DNA from: Vulcanimicrobiota bacterium
Lineage (GTDB): Bacteria > Vulcanimicrobiota > Vulcanimicrobiia > Vulcanimicrobiales > Vulcanimicrobiaceae
Reading direction: 5' to 3'
DNA length: 64,000 nucleotides
Assembly (NCBI GenBank): GCA_013036105.1
Contig: JAAXCX010000001.1
Span: 62,001 to 126,000 of the forward strand
Under the pieces are notes generated by a model, which worked only from the letters and a program-made list of their open reading frames with translations, ran no database searches and was not told the DNA's origin. The position numbers and the translations under genes were made by a program. This document shows positions 27,374-35,773 of the stretch, one piece after another; the first letter of the stretch is position 1, and each line of letters starts with the position of its first letter.

Positions 27374-28566
27374 GCGCTTTTTCCGGCAGGCGCGTGCTGC
27401 TCTGCGTGACCGGCGGCATCGCCGCCTATAAATCTGCGGCGCTGACCAGCGCGCTCGTTCAGCGCGGGGCCGTCGTGGATGTCGCGATGACCAAGGCTGC
27501 CGAGGAATTCGTCGGCCCGCTGACTTTTGCCGCGCTGACTGGGCGGCAAGTCTATTCTTCGCTCTGGGATGCGCCCGAATCGATCCCGCACATCCGGCTG
27601 GTGCGCGAAGCACAGGTTGCGCTCGTCGCTCCCGCCACCGCCGATGTGATCGCGAAGCTCGTCCAGGGCATCGCCGACGACTTGGTGACGAGCGCGCTGC
27701 TGGCGGCGCGCATTCCGGTGCTAATCGCGCCGGCGATGAACGACGCGATGTACAACGATGCGGCCACGCAGGCAAATCTGCGCACGCTGCGCGAGCGCGG
27801 CTACGAATTCATCGAACCCGAGAGCGGCTTCTTGGCCGAACGCGAAACCGGCATCGGCCGTCTCGCTTCCGAGGACGCAATCTTGCAAGCGCTGGAAACG
27901 ATTCTCACCCGGACGCAATCGCTGAAAGGGAAGCGCGTGCTGATCACGGGCGGTCCGACGCGCGAAGCTTTCGATCCCGTTCGTTTCGTGAGCAACCCTT
28001 CGACCGGCGCGACGGGCATCGCGCTCGCGCGCGAAGCTGCGCTGCGCGGTGCGGAAGTGACGCTCATACTCGGGCCGACGCATCTCACCGCGCCGGCCGG
28101 CGTTGAAGTCGTCCAGGTCGTTTCGGCGCAGGACATGTATGACGCCGCCGTCGGCCCGGCTCAGACCGCGGATCTGATCATCGCGACAGCGGCCGTTTCC
28201 GATTGGCGTCCCGAAAAGTCTTCGCCGCAGAAAACGAAAAAGGGCGAAGGCGATCTCGACGTGCACATGGTGCGCACGTCCGACGTGCTGGCGGCTATTG
28301 GAGAAGAAAAGCACTCCGGAATACTCGTCGGTTTCGCGGCGGAAACGGAGAATCACGAAACCAACGCGCGCGAGAAGATGGCGCGCAAACATCTGGACGC
28401 GATCGCCGTCAATGACGTCGCGGGCGGACGCGGATTCGGCGCGCAAACCAACGCGTTGACCGTGCTGTGGGGAACTGCCGGCCGGCGCGACTTAGGCGCC
28501 GCTTCGAAAGAGGTTTTGGCCGCCAGACTGCTCGATTGCATACTGAACGATGTTATTAACGGTTGA
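27370..28566 (+). CDS. coaBC: Bifunctional phosphopantothenoylcysteine decarboxylase/synthetase
   Basis: A 398-residue two-domain enzyme for CoA synthesis. The N-terminal CoaC flavoprotein (about residues 1-180) has LLCVTGGIAAYKSAAL and IAPAMNDAMYND (PAMN motif). The C-terminal CoaB domain (about 185-398) has VLITGGPTREAFDPVRFVSN, AAVSDWRP and LVGFAAETEN. It adds cysteine to phosphopantothenate and then decarboxylates the product. It overlaps panC by four bases and coaX by 17. Confidence 0.96.
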   Translation: MSAFSGRRVLLCVTGGIAAYKSAALTSALVQRGAVVDVAMTKAAEEFVGPLTFAALTGRQVYSSLWDAPESIPHIRLVREAQVALVAPATADVIAKLVQGIADDLVTSALLAARIPVLIAPAMNDAMYNDAATQANLRTLRERGYEFIEPESGFLAERETGIGRLASEDAILQALETILTRTQSLKGKRVLITGGPTREAFDPVRFVSNPSTGATGIALAREAALRGAEVTLILGPTHLTAPAGVEVVQVVSAQDMYDAAVGPAQTADLIIATAAVSDWRPEKSSPQKTKKGEGDLDVHMVRTSDVLAAIGEEKHSGILVGFAAETENHETNAREKMARKHLDAIAVNDVAGGRGFGAQTNALTVLWGTAGRRDLGAASKEVLAARLLDCILNDVING

Positions 28567-29323
28567 CGTCGGCAACACCGAGACCAAACTGGGCTGCTTC
28601 GCGCCCGGGGAGGCCGAGCTTGCGCAGGCGTGGCGGATCCGCACCGATTCCAAACGCACTGCCGACGAACTCGGCGCGCTTTTCGTGCAGCTCTTCGGAA
28701 CGACATCGCTGCGTCCGGCCGACGTGGATGCTATCGTGGTCGCCAGCGTCGTCCCGAATCTCGATCAAACGCTGGAAGAAGCATGCGCGCGCTACTTTAA
28801 CTGCGCGCCGCTCTTTTTCAAAGCGCACCGGCAGTCGCTGATGCGCATCGGCACCGAACGGCCGGGCGAAGTCGGTGCCGATCTCGTAGCTTCGGCGATC
28901 GGCGCGCAAGAATTGTACGGCGCGCCGCTGATCGTGATCAGCTATGGAACGGCGACGGTCTTTATGGCCATCGACGCCCACGGACTCTACCTCGGCGTTG
29001 CAATCGCACCCGGCATTGGGATTTCGATCGACGCGCTTGTGGAACGCACCGCGAAACTTCCGCAGATCGCGCTCGAAGCGCCGGGCAAAGCCCTTGGAAC
29101 GGATACGATCTCGGCGTTACAATCGGGAATCATCTACGGCTTTGTCGGCCAAACCGAGGCGCTCGTCGCGCGCATCCGATCCGAGCTCGGCACCGACGCG
29201 AAAGTCGTTGCGACCGGCGGAATGGCGGAAGTGGTGGCGCGTCACACCAAGATCATCCACGCCGTCAATCCGCATCTGAGTCTCTATGGACTACGACGAT
29301 TTTATTCTGACGGTAAAAAATAA
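28550..29323 (+). CDS. coaX: Type III pantothenate kinase-like protein, catalytic Asp replaced
   Basis: A 257-residue ASKHA-fold protein of the CoaX family, which phosphorylates pantothenate. LLTVDVGNTETKLG is the phosphate-1 motif; RPGEVGADLVASAIGA and APGIGISIDALVERTAKLP match the pantothenate-binding region. One key residue differs: in phosphate-2 the usual Asp before F/L/C-GTA is Ser131 (IVISYGTATVF). That Asp is the proposed general base, so activity may be lost or altered. Being encoded with panC and coaBC still supports a role in CoA supply. Confidence 0.88.
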   Translation: MLLTVDVGNTETKLGCFAPGEAELAQAWRIRTDSKRTADELGALFVQLFGTTSLRPADVDAIVVASVVPNLDQTLEEACARYFNCAPLFFKAHRQSLMRIGTERPGEVGADLVASAIGAQELYGAPLIVISYGTATVFMAIDAHGLYLGVAIAPGIGISIDALVERTAKLPQIALEAPGKALGTDTISALQSGIIYGFVGQTEALVARIRSELGTDAKVVATGGMAEVVARHTKIIHAVNPHLSLYGLRRFYSDGKK

Positions 29324-29443
29324 CAAGGGGACGCGTTACCGCATCCCCTCGCCGTAGCTACCTCGTAGCAGGCTCCTCGCAGAACGCGTCCAGTATATCA
29401 CGGTTCGCAACCTCCGTCTGTCCACGCCTGCGAGAGACCTGTT

Positions 29444-29515
29444 GGCGCCCGGCGGGGTTCGAACCCGCATCCTGGTTCTGCGAAAAACCCGCTCGTCCAA
29501 TTGAGCTACGGGCGC
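29444..29515 (-). tRNA. tRNA, Arg-like body, anticodon uncertain
   Basis: On the minus strand GCGCCCG and CGGGCGC pair as a 7-base acceptor stem, GCTC/GAGC form the D arm, and GCGGG-TTCGAAC-CCCGC is a perfect T arm. The anticodon arm is irregular: between the D stem and the variable loop only 17 bases (GGGTTTTTCGCAGAACC) remain, one short, giving either a mismatched 5-base stem with loop TTTCGCA (anticodon TCG, Arg) or a better stem with a 6-base loop. The body resembles bacterial tRNA-Arg. CCA is not encoded. The rest of the 29324-29572 gap shows only a GC hairpin at about 29331-29353. Confidence 0.78.
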
Positions 29516-29572
29516 TACCCCTCTATCACGCCGATAGCCGGGAAGCGCAAGGGGTGATAGAATACCGTCGCT

Positions 29573-30571
29573 ATGAAGCCTCTGGTCATCGGGCCGCACG
29601 AGATTTGGCCGCCGCTGGTGCTGGCGCCGATGTCGGGCGTGACCAACCGCACCATGCGCGCCCTCTATAAACCGTTTGGCCTGGGCCTGACGGTGACGGA
29701 GTTCGTCTCGTCCAACGCGCTGCAGTATGCGTCGAGTGCCAAGCGCACGATGGAAATGATCGACCAGCACGGGCTCGAGAAGCCGGTCAGCACCCAACTG
29801 TGGGGCGATGATCCGGCGGTGATGGCGAAGGCCGCAAAGATCGTCCGCGAATGTGGCGCCGACATTGTCGACATTAACTTCGGCTGTCCCGCGCCCAAAG
29901 TCACGAAAACGAACGGCGGCTCGGCGTGCTTGCGCGATCTCGATCGCTGCGAGGCGATCATGCGCGCGGTGGTTGAAGCCGTCGATTGTCCGGTGACGAT
30001 GAAGATGCGCCTGGGCTGGAGCGACGATAAGCTCGTCTACGTCGAAGCTGCGCAGCGCGCGCAGAAAGCCGGCGTGAAAGCGCTGACGCTGCACGCGCGC
30101 ACTGCGAAACAATTTTATAAAGGAAACGCCGACTGGGCGCACATCAAGCGTTTGAAAGAGTCGGTCGATATTCCGGTTATAGGCAACGGCGATCTCGCCG
30201 ACGCGCACGACGCGATTCGCCGCATGGAAGAAAGCGGCGTGGACGCGATCATGCTTGGCCGCGCGACGCTCGGTAATCCGTGGCTCATCTCGCAGATCCG
30301 CGATCTGATGGAAGGCCGACCGGTGCAACCGGTGCCGTCCGCGGCCGATCGCCTGCGCTACGCCATCGGCATGCACTATCGCGCGATGCTCGAAGAACTC
30401 GGCGAAACACGCGCCGTGCCGCAGATGCGCAAACATCTCGCGCTCTATTTAAAGAACATTCCGGGCGCGGCGGCCTTGCGCGAGCGCATTATGCGTCTCG
30501 ATCGCGCTCAAGACGTCGTCGCGGTCATCGAGGAAACCATCGAATCGTTAGAGCGCTCCGTCGCCGCCTAG
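29573..30571 (+). CDS. dusB: tRNA-dihydrouridine synthase B-like
   Basis: A 332-residue FMN-dependent TIM-barrel enzyme that reduces uridines in the tRNA D loop. LVLAPMSGVTNRTMR, VTEFVSSNAL and QLWGDDPAVMAKAAKI open the barrel; INFGCPAPKVTKTNGGSACLRD holds the catalytic cysteine; TLHARTAKQFYKGNADW and PVIGNGDLADAHDA bind FMN. The C-terminal helical domain (about 245-332) is present. It starts 57 bases from the divergent tRNA. Confidence 0.94.
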   Translation: MKPLVIGPHEIWPPLVLAPMSGVTNRTMRALYKPFGLGLTVTEFVSSNALQYASSAKRTMEMIDQHGLEKPVSTQLWGDDPAVMAKAAKIVRECGADIVDINFGCPAPKVTKTNGGSACLRDLDRCEAIMRAVVEAVDCPVTMKMRLGWSDDKLVYVEAAQRAQKAGVKALTLHARTAKQFYKGNADWAHIKRLKESVDIPVIGNGDLADAHDAIRRMEESGVDAIMLGRATLGNPWLISQIRDLMEGRPVQPVPSAADRLRYAIGMHYRAMLEELGETRAVPQMRKHLALYLKNIPGAAALRERIMRLDRAQDVVAVIEETIESLERSVAA

Positions 30572-30574
30572 CAA

Positions 30575-30599
30575 TGTCATCGTGAGCTTGTCGAACGAC
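30575..30599 (+). repeat. Dispersed repeat copy 6, forming the start of the aminotransferase gene
   Basis: TGTCATCGTGAGC followed by TTGTCGAACGAC. The GTG inside it at 30582 is the first possible start of the aminotransferase reading frame, and the repeat encodes its N-terminal residues SLSND. Confidence 0.75.
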
Positions 30600-31871
30600 C
30601 CCGAGCAGGACACCGTAGGTGGCCGAGTCGAGGGGCTATATGACGAAACGTACGAGAATTACAAGCTCTACGTAAATCCGACGCTCGCCCGCGTGATGAA
30701 AGTGTCGGGCAGTCCCGTAGAAGTGCGCGCGCAAGGCTGCACCATTTGGGATCAAAACGGCAAGGCGTATTTGGATTTCGCCGGCGGATATGGCGTCTTC
30801 ACGCTCGGGCACCGGCATCCCAAAGTGGTGGCCGCCGTCAAAGCGCAGCTCGATCTGATGGCGCTGTCGGGCAAAACGATGTTCAACATCATGCTCGGGC
30901 GCGCGTCCAAACGCCTGGCCGAACTCGCGCCGGGCGATCTGCAGATTTCATTTTTTTGCAACAGCGGAACCGAAGCCGTTGAGGGCGCGATCAAACTCGC
31001 GCGGGCGGCCACCAAGCGCCGATCGATCGTGGCGACTCAAGACGCCTTTCACGGCAAGACCCTCGGCTCTCTTTCGGCCAGCGGACGCGAATATTTCAAA
31101 GATACGTACGCGCCGCTGCTCGAAGACGTCGCCCACCTCGAGTACGGTTCGACCACGGGTCTCGAAGAGGCGCTGCGCGACGCGGCAGCCTTCATCGTCG
31201 AACCGGTGCAGGGAGAGGGCGGCGTGAACGTTCCGGCCGCCGGGTATTTACGGCAAGTGCGCGAGATTTGCGACCGGACGGGCGCGCTCTTGATCGCCGA
31301 TGAGGTGCAGACCGGATTGGGCCGCTGCGGCACGATGTTCGCCTGCGACCGCGACGGCGTCGTACCCGACATCATGACGCTGGCAAAAGGGCTTTCGGGC
31401 GGTGTGATTCCGGTCGGCGCGTACATCGCGCGCACTCCGGTATGGAATGCGGGCTATGCCAAACATCCGGTCATGCACACGTCCACATTCGGCGGAAGCG
31501 AGATTGCCTGCGCGGCGGCGCTCGCCGCAATGGATGCGCTCGTTGAGGAAGATCTGGTGGAGAACGCACGCGTTCGTGGCGCGCAGTTGCTCGCGGGCGC
31601 GCAAGAGCTGGCACGCAAATATTCCAGTGTGGCGCGCGAGGCGCGCGGACTCGGATTGCTGGTCGGCGTGGAGCTGACCAACGAAGGCTACGGCGGCTGG
31701 ATCATTCCGGAGATGATGAAACACGGCGTGACTGCCGCATGGACGCTCAATATGCAGCGCGTCATCCGGCTCGAGCCTCCGCTGGTTGTAACCGAGTCCG
31801 AGATCGACAAAGCGCTGGCAGCACTAGAGGCAGGGCTGTCCACCGCCCGCGAGAAGCTCGGCGCACTGTAG
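30582..31871 (+). CDS. Class III aminotransferase (acetylornithine/putrescine/omega-amino-acid type)
   Basis: A 429-residue fold-type I PLP enzyme. FAGGYGVFTLGHRHPKVV, FFCNSGTEAVEGAIKLAR (phosphate site), DAFHGKTLGSLSASG, EPVQGEGGVNVP, IADEVQTGLGRCG and TLAKGLSGGVIPVG with Lys269 as Schiff base are all present. The motif set is closest to putrescine/ornithine-type omega-transaminases. The N-terminus is odd: the only nearby start codons (GTG 30582, TTG 30588) lie inside a dispersed repeat, which has apparently supplied or replaced the original start. First gene of a five-gene run ending with an amino-acid permease, which suggests amine or amino-acid catabolism. Confidence 0.9.
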   Translation: MSLSNDPEQDTVGGRVEGLYDETYENYKLYVNPTLARVMKVSGSPVEVRAQGCTIWDQNGKAYLDFAGGYGVFTLGHRHPKVVAAVKAQLDLMALSGKTMFNIMLGRASKRLAELAPGDLQISFFCNSGTEAVEGAIKLARAATKRRSIVATQDAFHGKTLGSLSASGREYFKDTYAPLLEDVAHLEYGSTTGLEEALRDAAAFIVEPVQGEGGVNVPAAGYLRQVREICDRTGALLIADEVQTGLGRCGTMFACDRDGVVPDIMTLAKGLSGGVIPVGAYIARTPVWNAGYAKHPVMHTSTFGGSEIACAAALAAMDALVEEDLVENARVRGAQLLAGAQELARKYSSVAREARGLGLLVGVELTNEGYGGWIIPEMMKHGVTAAWTLNMQRVIRLEPPLVVTESEIDKALAALEAGLSTAREKLGAL

Positions 31872-31880
31872 CAGCAGCAC

Positions 31881-32321
31881 ATGCCTTATGTTGAAACGTC
31901 AATCGTGATCGCCGCTCCGCCCCGCGCCGTCTACGAATTGGCCAAACAGCAGGATCGTTTTCCGGAGTTTATGCCCGATGTGGAATCGGTCACCGTCCTC
32001 GAACGTCACGCCGATCATATGCTGACGCGCTGGAAGACGCTGGTCGAAGAAGCGCCCATCGAATGGACCGAAGAGGATCGTTTCGACGATGCCAATTTGC
32101 GCATCGACTACACATTGCTCGAAGGCGACCTCGATAAATTCGAAGGCAGTTGGACGTTTGCCGAGGAGGCCGGCAAAACGCACGTGGTGCTGAGCGTGGA
32201 CTACGATTTCGGCGTGCCGACGCTGGCGGAGCTGATCGGCCCGACGCTCGAACGCAAGGTCCGCGAAAACAGCGAGATGATGCTGGCCGCGCTCAAGCGC
32301 GAGGCGGAGGGCGCTTCGTGA
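31881..32321 (+). CDS. SRPBCC (START-like/polyketide-cyclase) family protein
   Basis: A 146-residue helix-grip protein. ETSIVIAAPPRAVYELAKQQDRFPEFMPDVESVTVLER is the usual opening of COQ10/aromatase-cyclase-type SRPBCC domains, which bind hydrophobic ligands in a deep pocket. No signal peptide. It lies nine bases after the aminotransferase, and its TGA overlaps the next gene's GTG (GTGA), so it may carry or shape a ligand used by the neighbouring reductase. That link is inference. Confidence 0.85.
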   Translation: MPYVETSIVIAAPPRAVYELAKQQDRFPEFMPDVESVTVLERHADHMLTRWKTLVEEAPIEWTEEDRFDDANLRIDYTLLEGDLDKFEGSWTFAEEAGKTHVVLSVDYDFGVPTLAELIGPTLERKVRENSEMMLAALKREAEGAS

Positions 32322-33454
32322 GCGCAAACACCGCGAAGTTTTGTTTTGTGATCCACCCGCTCTCGCTGGAAGACGTCGTGCGTTACGAGCCCAGCGCGAA
32401 AGGCAAAGGCGCTCCGATCATCCGCAAAATCATGGAGTGGATGCCGGCGTGGAATGTCGCGCACGTCACCGGGATACGCACGCCCGACGGACGTGAAACC
32501 GAAGGATGGTTCGTTTCGGCGGCGCTCTTGCCCGAACAGATCATCGGATTCCCACGCGAGAAAGTCTACGAACGGATCTTGCGCGCGATCGAGATCGGTA
32601 CCGAACTCGGCGCCGGCATCGCGGGGCTTGGCGCGTTTACGGGAGTCGTCGGCGACGGCGGTGTGACCGTTGCCGAACGTTCGCCGATTCCGGTGACCAC
32701 CGGAAACTCGCTCACCATTGCGGCGGGCATTGCCAGCCTCTTTCGAGGCGCGCAAGAGATGGGGATCGATTCCGTGGAAGCTACGGCGGTCGTCGTGGGC
32801 GCGACCGGCTCGATCGGTTCGGCGTGCGTGAAACTGATCGCGCCCCGCGTGAAGCGTCTGATTATGGTCGCCCGCAACAACACGCGCTTGGCAAAGTTCC
32901 ATGATTCGATCGCCGGCGAGTTGCCGTGCGAAACATCGTATACGGCCGACCTCTCCGCCGCCGTCCGGCAAGGGCAGTTGATCTTGACCGCAACCAGCTC
33001 GACGCAAGACGTCATCGAGCCTGAAGATCTGCAAACGGGCGCGGTCGTTTGCGAGCTGTCGTTGCCGCACGACGTGAGCCGGCGCGTCGCGCAAGAACGC
33101 CCCGACGTCTTGGTCACCGAAGGCGGTAACATGCTGTTGCCGGGCAACCCGCGGTTCGAACGCGTGCGTGAGCCTGGGCAAGATTTCGATTTGAATCTGC
33201 CGCCGCGCACGGCGCTTGCATGCATGAGCGAAACGATGGTGCTCGCTCTCGAAAATCGCCTAGAGCCTTTTTCGCTCGGACGCGGCATCGACGTGAACAA
33301 AGTCGTCGAGATTCAAGAGCTCGCTACCAAAGACGGCTTCGAACTGGCCGACATGCGCGCATTCGATGCCGCGATCACGCCGGAGAAGATCGCCGCAATC
33401 CGCCATGCGGCCGAGCTGCGACGTGCGAACGCGGCGCCCTCGGGGATAGCATGA
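32318..33454 (+). CDS. Acyl-ACP reductase (AAR)-like / shikimate dehydrogenase-fold oxidoreductase
   Basis: A 378-residue protein whose layout follows cyanobacterial fatty acyl-ACP reductase. The N-terminal part has FCFVIHPLSLEDV, FVSAALLPEQI, GLGAFTGVVGDGG and TTGNSLTIAAGI; the Rossmann fold has VVGATGSIGSACVKL (Gly161 onward); the C-terminal part has LACMSETMVLALENRLEPFSLGRGIDVNKV, with Cys302 at the place of the AAR catalytic cysteine. AAR reduces acyl thioesters to aldehydes with NADPH. Here the genes around it concern amino acids, so the substrate may be another thioester. Databases often label such proteins shikimate dehydrogenase, but the match to AAR is better. It overlaps both neighbours by four bases. 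Confidence 0.72.
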   Translation: MSANTAKFCFVIHPLSLEDVVRYEPSAKGKGAPIIRKIMEWMPAWNVAHVTGIRTPDGRETEGWFVSAALLPEQIIGFPREKVYERILRAIEIGTELGAGIAGLGAFTGVVGDGGVTVAERSPIPVTTGNSLTIAAGIASLFRGAQEMGIDSVEATAVVVGATGSIGSACVKLIAPRVKRLIMVARNNTRLAKFHDSIAGELPCETSYTADLSAAVRQGQLILTATSSTQDVIEPEDLQTGAVVCELSLPHDVSRRVAQERPDVLVTEGGNMLLPGNPRFERVREPGQDFDLNLPPRTALACMSETMVLALENRLEPFSLGRGIDVNKVVEIQELATKDGFELADMRAFDAAITPEKIAAIRHAAELRRANAAPSGIA

Positions 33455-34353
33455 AGCGAGTTGTCTCGGTTTCGCTCGGCTCAAGCGCGCGCGATCACAG
33501 CGCAAAAGTAAATTTGCTGGGCGAAGATTTTGAGATTTCGCGCGTGGGCACCGACGGAAAGCTCGACGAAGCGATTGCGAAGGTCAAAGAGTTAGACGGC
33601 AAGGTCGACGCGATAGGGCTGGGTGGAATCGACGTCTATCTCTACGCGGGCAAACACCGGTTCGCGCTGCGCGACGGTTTGCGGCTCCTCGAAGCCGCAA
33701 AAGTAACACCCGTCGTGGACGGCAGCGGGCTGAAGAATACGCTCGAGCGCGAGGCCGTACGCTTCATGCAAGAAGACCTGGGCATCGATCTCAAAGGGAA
33801 GCACGTGCTGATGGTCAGTGCGCTCGACCGCTTCGGCATGGCGCAAGCGTTAGTGGATGCGGGCGCCGACGTACTCTTCGGCGACTTCATCTTTGCGCTC
33901 GACCTCGACAAGCCGGTCAAAGGCTTGCGCGAGTTTGAAGAGATGGCCGAAAAATATCTTCCCGATGCTTGCAAACTGCCGTTTCAGTTCTTCTATCCGA
34001 CCGGGAAGAAACAAGACAAGCCGCCCGAGCCGAAATACCCGCAGTATTATCGCGAAGCCGAGATCATCGCCGGCGACTTCCACTTCATGCGCCAGTTCAT
34101 GCCCGACGATCTCAACGGAAAGATCGTGCTGACGAACACGGTGACCGAGAAAGACGTCGACGAATTGCGCAAGCGCGGCGTGAAGATGCTGATCACGACC
34201 ACGCCCGACTTTCAGGGCCGCTCGTTCGGCACGAACGTTGTGGAAGCTGCACTGCTCGCATTGCTCGGAAAGAAGTGGGCCGACGTGACGCCTGAAGACT
34301 ACGAGCGCGTGCTGCACGAGCTTCACTTAAAGCCAAGGGTAATCGAGCTATAG
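33451..34353 (+). CDS. Quinate 5-dehydrogenase-like protein of unknown function
   Basis: A 300-residue soluble protein resembling uncharacterised proteins labelled 'quinate 5-dehydrogenase'. It starts VVSVSLGSSARDHSAKVNLLGEDFEISRVGTDG, has a nucleotide-fold-like centre, KGKHVLMVSALDRFGMAQALVDAGADVLFGDFIFAL, and ends with VKMLITTTPDFQGRSFGTNVVEAALLALLG. No classical GxGxxG is visible in the centre, so the dehydrogenase label is doubtful. It is coupled to the acyl-ACP-reductase-like gene by an ATGA overlap, a pairing that probably reflects shared function. Confidence 0.6.
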   Translation: MKRVVSVSLGSSARDHSAKVNLLGEDFEISRVGTDGKLDEAIAKVKELDGKVDAIGLGGIDVYLYAGKHRFALRDGLRLLEAAKVTPVVDGSGLKNTLEREAVRFMQEDLGIDLKGKHVLMVSALDRFGMAQALVDAGADVLFGDFIFALDLDKPVKGLREFEEMAEKYLPDACKLPFQFFYPTGKKQDKPPEPKYPQYYREAEIIAGDFHFMRQFMPDDLNGKIVLTNTVTEKDVDELRKRGVKMLITTTPDFQGRSFGTNVVEAALLALLGKKWADVTPEDYERVLHELHLKPRVIEL

Positions 34354-34418
34354 CCTCGGAGAAACACCTCCCGCGGGTTCTGCGGTTTTTCGATATTTCG
34401 GTACTGTCGTCGGCGTCG

Positions 34419-35741
34419 ATGGCGCCGGCCTACAGCTTGGCTTCGACGATGGGGCCGATGATCGTGGCGGCCGGAACGTTTGCGCCGCTTTCGCTGCTCT
34501 CGGTTTCCGCGATCATGCTATGCATCGCGATCGGCTACGCGCAGCTCTCGCGCGTCGCGCCCAACGCGGGATCGTCGTATTCGTGGATCCGCTTGGCGTT
34601 CGGAGCGTATGCCGGCGCCTACGGCGCATGGCTGCTCATCCTTTCAAATGTTTTCGCCACGTTAGCGACCGCAGTGCCTGCGGGCATCTACACGCTCGAT
34701 CTGATCGCGCCGGCTCGCGCGCAAAACCCGGTTTGGGATGCGGCCGTGGGCGCCGCGTGGATCGCCGGCAGTGCGATACTGCTCTACGCGGGAGTGCGTC
34801 CGACGGCGATCGTTACCGCCGCGGCGCTGGCGCTCGAGATCGGGGTCGTAGCGGTGGCCGCCGTATTCGCGTGGCTCTCGCCGCACGCGAACGTCGTGCA
34901 CGCGGCGTCGGGAAGCGACGTGAAAGCGCTGGCGTTTAGCGGTTTCGGTTTCATCTATGCGATGACGCTGGGCGTGTGGATGAGCGACGGTTGGGAGTTG
35001 TCCGCCGCCACGTCGGAAGAGGTGGCAAAGGATCCGACCGCTTCCGGACGCGGGGGCATAACGGGCTTGCTCGTCACCACCGCAACCCTCGCGGTGGCAA
35101 TGTTTGCGTTTGACCGTCTGGGTACGCTTGGCGGATTCAAAACCAACGAGGCCGACGCGATGCGCTACGTCGCGGATTTGCTCGGCGCGCCTATCTGGCG
35201 GCCGATCATTTTAACCACGGTACTCGTTTCGACCAGCTCCGCGTTGTGGACGACGCTACTCTATCTCTCGCGATCGATCTTCGCCATGGGGCGCGATCGC
35301 GTATTGCCGCGCGCACTCGGCACGCTCGACGCGCGCGAAGAGCCGTTCTGGTCGCTGGTCGTGACGGCAGTTCTGGTGATCGCCGTGGAGTTGCTCACCG
35401 GATTGTCGCCCAGCGCTCGCGCCCAGCTGGATTTCGTCGTCAACGGCAGCTCGCTGTTCCTGGGTTTGCTCTTTGCCGCCAGCGCCGCAGCCGCGGTACG
35501 GATATTCTGGCGCAAACCCGCCTTCCGCTGGACGGGCGTGGTCATCCCGGGGTTCGGACTGGTGGCGCTCATGGTCGTCCTCGGCGCGACTGTAATTTTT
35601 GAGGATCGAACGTCGCAAATATACGCCGCCGGGGGTATAGTGGTAGGCGTTCCGCTGGCGCTCTGGCGGGGGTGGGCCTCATCGAAGGCCATGGCAGGCG
35701 AGCCTCCCGGACAGGGTGAACCAACGGCGCTGGCGCTCTGA
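34419..35741 (+). CDS. APC-family amino acid permease
   Basis: An integral membrane protein of about 440 residues with 11-12 helices, of the amino acid-polyamine-organocation superfamily. LASTMGPMIVAAGTFAPLSLL covers the broken helix 1, and SEEVAKDPTASGRGGITG is the conserved loop between helices 6 and 7. It would import an amino acid or amine for the upstream enzymes. The start is unclear: the frame is open back to 34350 and encodes LRFFDISVLSSASMAPAYSL, an N-terminus typical of the family, but no ATG, GTG or TTG occurs between 34350 and 34419. The frame meets the preceding stop as ATAG. Confidence 0.88.
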   Translation: MAPAYSLASTMGPMIVAAGTFAPLSLLSVSAIMLCIAIGYAQLSRVAPNAGSSYSWIRLAFGAYAGAYGAWLLILSNVFATLATAVPAGIYTLDLIAPARAQNPVWDAAVGAAWIAGSAILLYAGVRPTAIVTAAALALEIGVVAVAAVFAWLSPHANVVHAASGSDVKALAFSGFGFIYAMTLGVWMSDGWELSAATSEEVAKDPTASGRGGITGLLVTTATLAVAMFAFDRLGTLGGFKTNEADAMRYVADLLGAPIWRPIILTTVLVSTSSALWTTLLYLSRSIFAMGRDRVLPRALGTLDAREEPFWSLVVTAVLVIAVELLTGLSPSARAQLDFVVNGSSLFLGLLFAASAAAAVRIFWRKPAFRWTGVVIPGFGLVALMVVLGATVIFEDRTSQIYAAGGIVVGVPLALWRGWASSKAMAGEPPGQGEPTALAL

Positions 35742-35773
35742 GGGGCGCTTTCCTTATCGCTGGCCGGGGAAGT

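Noticed and set aside
32318-33454. Annotation as shikimate dehydrogenase (aroE)
   Set aside because: Length, the LLPE, GAFT and TTGNS segments and the Cys302 region fit acyl-ACP reductases better than AroE, which is about 270 residues with a different N-terminal domain.
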